From Melampsora larici-populina 98AG31 (lineage: Eukaryota > Basidiomycota > Pucciniomycetes > Pucciniales > Melampsoraceae): a stretch of 64,000 nt of DNA. Under the pieces are notes generated by a model that was not told where the DNA came from, searched no databases, and was given only the letters and a program-made list of their open reading frames with translations. The stretch spans positions 1,373,141-1,437,140 of the forward strand of contig NW_006768781.1 of NCBI RefSeq assembly GCF_000204055.1, read 5' to 3'. Both the position numbers and the translations under genes were made by a program. Shown here one piece after another: positions 1 to 8,945 of the stretch; the stretch's first letter is position 1, and each line of letters begins with the position of its first letter.

Positions 1-195
1 TTGTTGTCAGAATCTGCACACAACATATCTCTGGTGACATTGGAAGAGACGTGCTGTGAATTTGACAATAAGATATTAGTGATCATTGAAAAAGAAGAAT
101 GTGGACAATTAGAAACATTGAAATGTAATAGGCGAATGCCCAAAGCCTGCGACGGTATTCCGCAGTCCATTACAGAGGACGGGGCCAGTTGTTGA
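1..195 (+). CDS. Partial ORF of unknown nature at window edge
   Basis: This open frame is already open at base 1 and ends at a TGA around 193-195. It encodes about 64 residues, with several cysteines and an acidic middle. I recognise no domain. It may be the last exon of a gene that starts outside the window, or chance. It lies about 240 bp upstream of the DIRS-like element's Gag start and could belong to that element's 5' region, but nothing in the sequence proves this. Confidence 0.15.
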   Translation: MLSESAHNISLVTLEETCCEFDNKILVIIEKEECGQLETLKCNRRMPKACDGIPQSITEDGASC

Positions 196-257
196 TACTA
201 GAGACCACAAGACACATTGAGCATTGGGGCAGGGTCGGTACCCGAGAGGTGAGTGGT

Positions 258-293
258 GATATATGAAATATATCAAAAGTGAAAATTTTCACT
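258..293. repeat. Two adjacent palindromes upstream of the DIRS-like Gag
   Basis: GATATAT and ATATATC (258-264 and 268-274) flank a GAA loop. They are followed at 278-293 by the perfect 16-bp palindrome AGTGAAAATTTTCACT. They lie 150-180 bp before the Gag start and could form small hairpins in the 5' untranslated RNA or mark part of the element's 5' terminal region. Function is not known. Confidence 0.4.
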
Positions 294-438
294 TCCACTT
301 TTTATACTCACCTCTTCTTAACTCTAGTATCACAACCCCTCGATTGAGTTGTTTACAACTCTTGCTCTTCTTTCTTTTTCTTTTTTCAATTTTTCATTTT
401 ATTATAAGCAAAAGGCTCTTTCTTACTTCTAGTTGCGA

Positions 439-2689
439 ATGGTGGATGGACAAGGTGGGAAAAAATTTTTCACTCTATACAAAAGTTATCACTCGAAATT
501 AGCAGCGAAGCAAGCTCAAGAGAGAAAGGAAGCGAAAGTGGAAAAGGAAAGATTACAAGCTGAACAAAGAGCGAAGCGAGCGGCCTCAAGAGGAGCTTCA
601 ACTCATCAAAACGAAATGCCTCAGCAAAGTGGAAATCAACCGGAAACAAAGCAACACGAGGAGGAAGAGGAGGTATTTGAGGAAGAAGATGATGAAGAAG
701 ATGATGAAGGTAACCTAGTTAACAATGGGGATAGTAGAGAAGAGGATAGCCGGTTAAATGAAGAAGAGGAAAAGAAGAAGAAGATTTTGAGAATCAAATT
801 TAACAGGAAGTCTCTGGTGCGCAATAAGGATGATCATGGAAGTGGTGAGGAGTCAAGTGCGACGGAAAACCTAATAGATAAAAGAATTGGTACGTTAATT
901 TTAGAATTGTTTTGAATCAACCCTTCATGGCAGCCGTAGGCGCCGGGTTTGTCCATTGTTGAGATTTGACCAATATCCTATAGTTAGGGTGACCTACTGG
1001 GATGCTTCCGTTAATTAGAGGAAGGGCTGCCTTGAGCGCCGGCTGCCGTAGGCGCCTGATAGAATAGTTTGCTTGATAACCCTTGAAGGGCGTGCTGTTG
1101 GGATACGGAGTAACTAACATGAATGTGTTATGTTTGAATTTTTTCTGGGTGAAGCACCAGTGATAGCGACGGATAAGTCGAAACCTAAGGACAAACATTC
1201 GAAAAGGATGGAGATTTGGGATGAGCTATCTAAAGCAATTAATGAAGGCACATGTAAGGAGGTCAAAAGACTTACCGAGAAGCTGAATAAGGAGTTGGAG
1301 TCATCGACCTCAAAAGAGGAAAAATCCAAAAGTATGAATCCTTCCCCTATATCTGAGTGAAGAAATCTGCATTCCTGATGAAGGTTATCGAAATTTTGGG
1401 TAATACCAGATTCGAAGAAGAGGGATGAGAGAGTAGGACAGAACAAGAGTGATCAGAGGAAGGGGAGGATAACAGAAGATGATGAGGATTCGGAAGCCTC
1501 GGAAGGCGAGAAGAAGAAGAAACGAAAGAAAAGGAAAAGAAGGACCTCACCAGTTTCTTCCTCGTCATCGTCGGATTCAGATTCCTCTACGAAATCGAAT
1601 CATGCTAAATCTTCTGGTTCTTCGTCCTCATCGGATGGAGAAAGTGACTCTTCAAATAGTAAAGCGAAGAAGAAGAAGCCAAAATCACACGACCTGCCTT
1701 CCCTACCGAAAGAGTGGAGTAAAGCGTTTAAAGAGTTAAAAGACTATGTTCCGATTACGATTTTTGATAGAGCTTATTTAGATCTTTATCACACAACTAA
1801 GGCTGGTTCAAAGAAGAAGAAGTTAAAGTTGAAGATATCAGAGGTGGAGATGGAGAGACAACTCTCGTTTGGTGATTTTATTGAGATGTGTGACCTGGAA
1901 GCGAGGTATGCGAGGGAATTATATAAATTACCTGAGTATGCAGATTACGTAGATGAACATAAGGTCATCGTTACGGAACTGAAGAGAAAGTTCAATTGTT
2001 GGATGGTTGCATTGAGATATCACTTAACTATTCGAAACTTCATTTTTAGACCTAGAACTTCGGAAGAGGATGTAGTGTACTTGCCGGATGGTAAGGATGA
2101 TGAGGTTGTGGAAACAGTAAGATGGGAAACGGAGCTGGCTGGTGATTTGATGTATACGGATAACCCGTATGCGCCGGGACATCCTAAACATGGATTCAAT
2201 TTTAAGTCGGGAAAACCGGTAGTGAACACTGGAACTGGCTTAGTAACATCAAGCTTGGCAAAGGTCTTGGAGGCGGCAAGTCAAGGAGAGTCAAGCAATC
2301 AAACACACTCGAATGCTGGAAATTTTAGAGGTAAAAGGGGTGGTATCAGAAAATTTGATGCTGGAAAAAGAACGAATGGCAACTTTAAGACGAACCGTAA
2401 TTTCTATAATCAATTCCCAAATAACTTTAGGAGTAACAATCACTTTAACAGTGGCCAACATTCCGGCTTTCCTGTACAACATTTTGCTTCTTACCCAGTG
2501 AACAATCATGTGATGGACCCCCAATTGTTACAAACGAATAATTTTGGTAACGGTGGTAATGCTGATACTCATCAAAATCAATCGTACCAGCAAAATAACA
2601 ATAACACCTACAAGAGTTACCAGAACAAAAATGCGGGTGGTAATATTGGTCCGAAAGGAGGGAATACGAACAATAGGTTAGTTGTTTGA
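439..2689 (+). CDS. DIRS-like Gag protein, spliced
   Basis: Three exons are inferred: 439-889, 1161-1331 and 1410-2689. The donors are GTACGT at 890 and GTATGA at 1332; the acceptors CACCAG (to 1160) and ACCAG (to 1409) restore a single frame across both junctions. The start is ATG 439; the TTG six bases upstream is not a credible start. The protein has a long basic/acidic N-terminal part (Lys/Glu/Asp runs, Ser-rich tracts), then a more ordered region beginning near LPSLPKEW that resembles the Gag-like ORF preceding DIRS RTs, then an Asn/Gln/Gly-rich tail. No CCHC zinc knuckle is visible. It ends at TGA 2687-2689 only if the next intron (2677-2996) is retained. If that intron is removed, the frame runs directly into RT. 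The Gag assignment rests on position and composition. Confidence 0.6.
890..1160 (+). other. GC-rich 271-nt intron in Gag with an internal direct repeat
   Basis: This intron is far longer than the 60-120 nt introns of neighbouring genes. It contains the 12-mer GCCGTAGGCGCC twice, at 933-944 and 1045-1056, as well as GGGCTGCCTTGAGCGCC at 1024-1040. It is GC-richer than the AT-rich exons around it. It may be a small insertion that became spliced out, or a structured retained intron. Confidence 0.45.
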
Positions 2690-2996
2690 TAGTTCTTGAT
2701 GCTGAATGTATGAGTAAGGAAGAAATTGTTACTGACGGTAAAAATCATTATTATTGGTTGATTACGATCCATTTTTGTTGAAAAACTCTTTGTTGAAATT
2801 GTTCTTTTGGAATGTTTGTTGTTGGCGGATTTCTTGTATCTGTTTGTTGGATTTGTGAAATGGTACGCATAGAAATAAAGATTAACTTGTTTTGTGATGT
2901 GTTGAGAGAGATGATGAATTGTCTAAAGTTGAAAAAGTAATGAACATATATGAATTCCTTTTTTGTTTTTGGTTATTTTTGTTTGATACAGAATAG

Positions 2997-4908
2997 TGAG
3001 AAATTGAGAGTTGTCCCTTTGACTAGAGAAGATGTCGTACCCAAGGCACAAGGGGTGGAACAAACGGAAGAGATAGGAGGAAATTCGTCGAGTGAAGAGG
3101 AATCAGAGGAAGAACGACCGGAGCCCCCGCCTTTGTGGACGAGGAAGATTATAGCAATCCCGGTGAAGAGTAGTTGGCCGCAAGCTGTGAAGAGTAATAT
3201 GAAGATTAGTGAATGGAGAGAGTTAATGATGGAGGCTGGCTTAGAGAAGGACATACCTTATGTGATTAATGGTTTCACCGAGGGATTTTGTTTAGGGATT
3301 CCTCAGCACGACTTAGGAGATAGAAAGTGGTTTACTCCCCCGAATCATAAATCGGCATTATTGGCGAAGTCACAAATTGAGAAAACGATTAGGAGTGATG
3401 CGGAAGCTGGAAGGCTGGCGGGTCCGTATACGCATGAAGAGTTGTACGAAAAATTTGGTTTTTTCAGATCGAATCCTATGGGAAGTGCGGTCAATGGTGA
3501 TGGGTCCATTAGGTTAATTAATGACCTTTCGTACCCGAAAGATGATAAAGATATTCCATCAGTCAATTCCTTCGTGGATAAACATAACTTTGACACTCAC
3601 TGGGATGATTTTAATGTGGTAGCAAGATTCTTGGTGGAAAACCCCGGTGAATGGTTATTTGCAATTTTTGATTGGAAGAAGGCATTTCGACAGCTTCCTA
3701 ACCATCCGAGTCAGAGAAGATTTTTAGTCATAATGGATTTTGAAGGTAGACTTTGGGTGGACTTAGCAGTGGGATTCGGTGGAGTAGCTTGTTGTGGGGT
3801 TTTCGGAGCGCCAGCACATGTCTGGAAATTGATAATGGAGAAAATCTTTAATTTACCCAGGATCTTCAGGTGGGTAGACGGTAACATGTTACTGAAAAGA
3901 CCAGGCCAAAGTGTTTCATTAGAGGATGTGACGTTATTAAGTAATTCATTAGGAGTATTAACGAACCCAGCTAAGAATTTTGAATTTAAAATGGAGCAAA
4001 GATATGTTGGCTTTGTGTGGAATGGAAAGGAGCACACGGTACGATTGCCTGATGATAAGCTGAAGCAAAGAAGGGATCAAATTGAGGAATTTCTTAAGGC
4101 AGGTGGTCTATGGTCGTATGAGCAGGTGGAAAGCTTTTTAGGCAGGTTGGTACATACAGTAAATATTGTTCCACACATGAAGGCGTACTTAAGGTCCTTT
4201 TACCGGTGGTTGAAAAGTTGGGTAAATGTGTCAGCGTTGAGATCGATTCCGGAAGGAGTAAGAGTGGACTTACAGGAATGGAAGATATGTTTAGCAGAAT
4301 TTAATGCGAGACCATTAATTCCTGAGAGGAATCCCATTGACGTATCTTGGGTAGGAGATGCTTCATCATCATTCGGTATAGGTATTTTGATTGGACAGAA
4401 TTGGGCCTCGTTTGAATTCGTGAAGGGTTGGCAAACGTTTGAGTTGATTGAAGGGAAGCGTACTATAGCTTGGGCCGAAACGGTGGCTATTAGACTCGGA
4501 CTGTTAGTCTTAGAGAAAGTAAGAGCTATTGCAGGTATGTGAAACAACTTACTTCTAGATGAAGAAAGATTATTATGTAACTGAGTTGTTTTGGTTGCTT
4601 TAGGCAAAACGTTGGTTGTTTGGACTGATAACACAACTACTCAGTCAACGGTAAAGAAACGAAAATCAAAGGATATGTTAGTTAATGAGGAATGGAAGCT
4701 AATACAACGGTTATTGACTCACCTAGCTTGTGATATTGTGGCGAGACGTGTAACATCGAAAACTAATGATGCTGATGGGTTGTCTCGGGGGATACTAGAT
4801 GATGATTTATTCTGGTATAACGAGATAAAGATTGAGATACCAGAAGACCTATTAAGAATTCTAAAGCAAGTGACATTAAAAAATAATGCCAAGAAAATCG
4901 ATCAATAA
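2997..4908 (+). CDS. DIRS-like reverse transcriptase-RNase H
   Basis: There are two exons, 2997-4534 and 4604-4908. A 69-nt intron (GTATGT...TTTAG) joins them in frame. An upstream intron 2677-2996 (GTTAGT...AATAG) links Gag to this gene in the same frame, so a Gag-RT fusion by splicing is predicted. An alternative ATG at 2950 sits inside that intron. Visible RT blocks are a start like SEWRELM, then FRSNPMGSAVN, RLINDLSYP, FDWKKAFRQ (first catalytic Asp), GFGGVACCGVFG, and RWVDGN at the normal Y/WVDD site. RNase H-like sequence follows (SWVGDASSS, WAETVA, VVWTDNTTTQ, DADGLSRG). The second catalytic Asp of the VDD box is Gly here, so this copy may lack RT activity. The end overlaps the recombinase start by 23 bp in another frame. 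Confidence 0.8.
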
Positions 4909-6046
4909 ACTGGACAAGAAAGGAAGATTATTGCAGTTAGAATCCGATGGAAAGAAAACGTTAAAACCATTTGGGACGTTTAGAAAGGATGCGTACGGAA
5001 TGGATAATACGGAGGAAGACGAAGTGAAAATGCATTACCTTAAAGGAGCGTGGGTGGACGGAACCTTGAAGAGTTACAATTCGGGAATTGTTAAACTGCA
5101 TCGTTTTGCGTCGCTGAAGAAAATCGAAGAGAAGGATTTATTGCCAATTGATGCTAGAGTGTTGAAGAGATTCGTGGTATGGGCTTCAACGAGGGACGTA
5201 GAAAGTGTGATTGATGATGAATCGGTCAGGGTAAATACGCTTAAGTCTTATTTGGCGGGTATAAAAGCTTGGCATGTATTTCATGGAGTAGACTACCCGT
5301 ATAAGGAGGACTTAGCGGTGAAGGCATTGCTGAAGGCGACGAAGAAGATTGAATCAGGCTATAAAGAAATCGATCAGAAGAGGCCACCAGTACTGGTGTC
5401 AGATATGGTGATTTTGTTGGAGGAACTACCTAAACGAGGCGAAGAAGGTTGGGTGTTACTGGCTGTGGCAATGCTGGCGTTTTGGGGGGTTGCTCGATTA
5501 GGAGAGTTGGTTTTGGATGACCCTAATAAGGTGGTTCCGAAATGGCAAGATGTCTGGTGGTCAGAGGATGGGTCGACGGTTAGAATAGCTCTGCATAATG
5601 CGAAGACGGCAGCTCCAGGAGAAATCCAGCACATAGTAATCGATAGGCAACAGTCACTGTTAGACCCGGTTAGGACTCTGGAGACATGGAAGACGATGGG
5701 TCTGAAGAAACCATCTGATGAGATCTTTATGCTAAGGAAGGAAGGCGTGAAGAAGCGAATGAGTAAAAAGAAAATAATCGAGACTCTGAGAGAAATATGG
5801 AATGAAAGAAGATCAAAAAGGAAGCAGTTATTACATGGACATTCCTTTAGAATTGGTGGTGCATCTTTAAGGTGGAACTTAGGAGCGAGTCGAGAGGAGA
5901 TTAAAGAGATTGGTAGATGGGCATCAGATGCGTATAAAATTTATTTGAGGAAGTTTTCAGATAGAGAATTAGAGAAAACCAAACAGTTACTAAAGGATTT
6001 AAGAAAAGGGTATCGATTGAGACTGATTAAGGAGGTGGAAGTTTGA
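4886..6046 (+). CDS. Tyrosine recombinase of DIRS-like element
   Basis: This is an uninterrupted 386-residue ORF. The N-terminal half contains a SAM-like core-binding segment (TLKSYNSGIVKLHRFA, then TLKSYLAGIKAWH). The C-terminal catalytic domain shows the family residues in order: Arg in VARLGEL near residue 201, H-x-x-R in HSFR near 318-321, and the nucleophilic Tyr in SDAYKIY near 349. This R-H-R-Y set and the spacing are those of DIRS/Crypton-type recombinases. The product would integrate the circular retroelement DNA. Its start ATG lies inside the end of the RT-RNase H frame. There are no stops or frameshifts, so this part of the element looks intact. Confidence 0.85.
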   Translation: MPRKSINKLDKKGRLLQLESDGKKTLKPFGTFRKDAYGMDNTEEDEVKMHYLKGAWVDGTLKSYNSGIVKLHRFASLKKIEEKDLLPIDARVLKRFVVWASTRDVESVIDDESVRVNTLKSYLAGIKAWHVFHGVDYPYKEDLAVKALLKATKKIESGYKEIDQKRPPVLVSDMVILLEELPKRGEEGWVLLAVAMLAFWGVARLGELVLDDPNKVVPKWQDVWWSEDGSTVRIALHNAKTAAPGEIQHIVIDRQQSLLDPVRTLETWKTMGLKKPSDEIFMLRKEGVKKRMSKKKIIETLREIWNERRSKRKQLLHGHSFRIGGASLRWNLGASREEIKEIGRWASDAYKIYLRKFSDRELEKTKQLLKDLRKGYRLRLIKEVEV

Positions 6047-6735
6047 AAGATGGGGTTTTCTCGGGTGCAACTTAAGGTGTTGGGGTAAATTACTTCCCTG
6101 TAAAGTTTGGAAATGGAGTTGAAGACCCCGGGGTGTTTAGAATGATCATTTTCTAATTAATTAGCTGGGAGATCTGTTATTGAACTTTAATTCCTTGTAC
6201 AACAAGTGAATAGATGGTCCGAGAGAGTGTGAGATGAAGGTAATTTAAAGTTGCTTCTAAAATTGAACACCCGAAATCTAAATTGTTGTTAATTGGAGCA
6301 CCTTAATTAAAGTTTAATGTAAGATCTATGGTAGATCAGTTTGAGGTTGGGGAACCTTAACCGAATAGAGTGCTGGAGATAGAAGATCTTTTAAAGGCAC
6401 GTAGGTTAGAGGGATGGGGACTTCGCTAGGCTCACGGCTCTGCCCTCCGTGAGTTTAGGGGAAGAGAAGTCCCATAGGTCAATTACAATCGCCATGGGAG
6501 GGGTACCCAGGATAAGAGGAATATTTCCTCGTGACTATGCCTGGGTCCCCCTACCAGGGCCCTCCCCACACCCCCGTAAGTAATATGGTAAGTATAAGTA
6601 GAGTTATAAGTTACTTATTGTATGAAAGCGGAGGTCGTAATAAATCTTAGAGATGGATCTTCTGTAGATAATGATTATACTCAGTTAAGATTGAATAAGA
6701 AAATCAAAGGAGAAGGTTTGTAATCAAACCTTCTC
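6047..6735 (+). repeat. Structured non-coding 3' region of the DIRS-like element
   Basis: There are no convincing ORFs. Several inverted repeats are present: an outer stem GGGACTTC (6417-6424) with GAAGTCCC (6466-6473) encloses CTCACGG/CCGTGAG; GGGGTACCCAGG (6500-6511) pairs imperfectly with CCTGGGTCCCC (6540-6550) around an inner GAGGAA/TTCCTC; and GAGAAGGTTTG (6710-6720) pairs perfectly with CAAACCTTCTC (6725-6735) over a TAAT loop. Such structures could be the element's 3' untranslated RNA or part of the terminal/complementary regions that DIRS elements need to form circles. I could not match them to the 5' side. Confidence 0.45.
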
Positions 6736-6761
6736 ACAAACTAGTTCATAGTGAACTTAAA

Positions 6762-7127
6762 CTAATCTCCTCCTCGTAGGAATGGACGCATATCATCTGG
6801 TAAGGGTGCTGTCTTCTTTGCTTTGGGAGCAGGCTGTTTCCTCTTGTTACAGGCAGGTTTGACATAGACAACTGAGGGGGTATCAGAGACATTATTGGAA
6901 TCATCTTCATCGACAGGATCAAAGATGGGATCATCGTCATTGACAGGGTCAGTAGGTGGTCCTTTCCGTTTCTTGGTTGATTTCTGAAGTTGAACTTCGT
7001 GGTCAGACGTGATTGATATTCTTCAACGGCTATCTGGCGATGGTTGAACCATCCCTGGGCAGATGACTGGATTTCTAGTATGAGTTGTTTTGGAAGGGGT
7101 TTTAGACGCAAGTGAAGAGGACGGCAT
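6762..7127 (-). pseudogene. Short ORF with an in-frame TGA, unknown (transposon linker-like)
   Basis: Read from ATG 7127 to TAG 6762-6764, this frame is 122 codons with one premature TGA at 7025-7023. The product is Ser/Thr/Pro-rich at first, then Lys-rich (KKRKGPPTDP), then an Asp-rich stretch (NDDDPIFDPVDEDD) and a basic tail. The composition resembles the disordered N-terminal linkers of fungal hAT transposases, but there is no domain to confirm that. The stop replaces a codon that would be CGA if one C-to-T change is assumed. Confidence 0.3.
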
Positions 7128-7689
7128 ATTGATCAAAGTCAATGTTGGATAAGCAATGGAAAAACTGAAAGGATGTGATTGTAATGAGGATGATGGTTGT
7201 GATATTAACTAATGATGTTAAAGAGAGAAGAGCTGATGTAAGTGAAAAATTAAAATGTAAATGAACTGAGGAAGGGGATGAAAGAAACACATACTCTTTG
7301 TAAAGCACACAGGTGGTGGTATTTATGCCGTTCCACCCCTTTACCCCCTGGCTTGTGATGTTCTTGAACAATCCAAATCATATTGATTTGTCTTCTTTGG
7401 GATATTAGCGACGAACTTGTTGAGGATTGGGTGAGACGAGCACAAGAAACCTTTGCCCAATAAGGATTAGTGCGGAGAAAAAACCCGGGGCCGTTACACC
7501 GCTTCTTAGCAGTTCCGGGGCGCTAATGGTACGGATGTTAGCGGTCCAAAAAAATCCGAAAATCCTGGGTCTTGTTAGCTTAACTGTAAGCCCAGCAACA
7601 ATTGCCCTGCTTCTTTGTAACTTTATGGGGCCATGGATCCGTTACGCCGCGCTCCGAAGCACGCAACAGAGGCGTAACTGTCCCAGGGT

Positions 7690-8310
7690 TGGCACAAACA
7701 GGCCAATCTTTATCTCAATGGCGAAGGTCATTTCAGTACATCAAAGAGATGTATGTCATCTTTTTCACCCTCCAGGCGACCTCAGCTACTAACTTTTTGA
7801 TCCTTATGTACAAAGTTGCACTTGCAATTGATTATTGGGTTGACTTGCCTACAACCCTACAGACAAGTTTACTCAAGAAGTTTGCTATCAAACTACTTGA
7901 GATTATAGCATATGCTGCAGGTGTTGAAAGCCTATTTTCAGCTATGTCAGCTACAAAGACAAAACAGCGAGCTGTGATGACCCTCACGAATCTCAAAATG
8001 ATATTTCAAGTTCAACTTTCCAAAAGCAACAAGAACCCAAACAAGAAATCCAATTCAGTCAAAAATGATGCCAACAAAGAAATTGAAGTTATTGAAGACC
8101 CACAAGTAGAATCAACAGAGCTCTTCTCTGGTCAGATGATCTTGAAGAGTTTGAACAAGGAGTGGCCCAATTACAAGAGGAACCTATTCTGGTTGACCCC
8201 GCTTTAGAGGCTGATTCTCATGGTGGTTTCATCAGATCTCTGTTGGATCTGACTTTATTTGAGGTTCAAACATTTCATCATGTGGAGTCTCCAGGTGAAA
8301 GTACACCTGC
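7690..8310 (+). pseudogene. Decayed hAT transposase C-terminus
   Basis: An open frame of about 200 codons ends near 8207 and continues in another frame to about 8320. The segment KKFAIKLLEIIAYAAGVESL followed by FSAMSATKTKQRA matches the hAT C-terminal dimerisation region (a block of the type FA..LL.I.PHAA..ER.FS). The rest of the transposase (zinc finger, catalytic residues) is missing upstream, so this is a broken fragment. It directly abuts the target site of the intact-ended hAT element beginning at 8328, which inserted into it. Confidence 0.5.
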
Positions 8311-8652
8311 TGTTGTGCTCCCGGAGCCAAGCCTGGCTCGCAGCGCAGGAGAAAACGCGCAGCCCGGGGCTGCGCAGCGCGGAGCGCGGAGCGCTGCCCC
8401 GTAGCCACCCGGGGGTCAAAACCCTCGCGCGCAGCGCCTCTCGCTGGGGCTGACACGGGGCTTTTTTTCAAGCAGCGCTGCCCGGTGCCAGAGCCGGGTC
8501 AGCCACCAATACCGCTAATCATATGCCCTCGCTCACTGACCAAATACCGCCACACCATAACCACCCTCCACCACGATCTCAATACCACCCTCCACCACGA
8601 TCTCATCTCATTCAAATCACCATCACTCAAGCCATCCTCCACTTCGAGTTGT

Positions 8653-8690
8653 ATTGATATCATATTGATATCGATCGATATGATATCAAT
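8653..8690. repeat. Perfect 13-bp inverted repeat in hAT 5' region
   Basis: ATTGATATCATAT (8653-8665) and ATATGATATCAAT (8678-8690) are exact inverted copies around a 12-nt spacer that is itself GATATCGATCG-like. It lies about 260 bp before the transposase ATG, just after a short direct repeat (CCCTCCACCACGATCTCA, twice). It may be a transposase or transcription-factor site; function unknown. Confidence 0.4.
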
Positions 8691-8945
8691 ACCGGTTGGA
8701 AGCATGGTCCGATCACCTTCAGGACCTCGATTCAAGTTGAAAAGGTAAGTCTTTTCACTTTTCTTCCTCTTCCTCATCGATCACCAAGATTTTGATCCAT
8801 CCAATTTCTAATTATCTGCTCTACATTCTTTCCTACTATTTCCTTCAATTCAAGTCCATCACCACTCAATCAAATCACTTTAACCGTCACATCCTTATCA
8901 TCCCGTTCTTATAAATCGTTAGATATCTTACTATCCAAATCTGTC

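Larger units (their letters stand above)
439..6735 (+). mobile_element. DIRS-like (tyrosine-recombinase) retrotransposon, ends not resolved
   Basis: The order is Gag-like gene, reverse transcriptase-RNase H, then tyrosine recombinase, all on one strand. This is the gene order of DIRS/Ngaro-type retrotransposons, which integrate by a recombinase rather than a DDE integrase. I found no flanking long terminal repeats, consistent with the class. I also could not recognise the split or inverted terminal repeats, so the left end may lie before base 439, or even outside the window. The right boundary is placed loosely at the last hairpin, near 6735. The coding genes contain introns, and the RT and recombinase frames overlap by 23 bp, as is common in the group. 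Confidence 0.75.
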
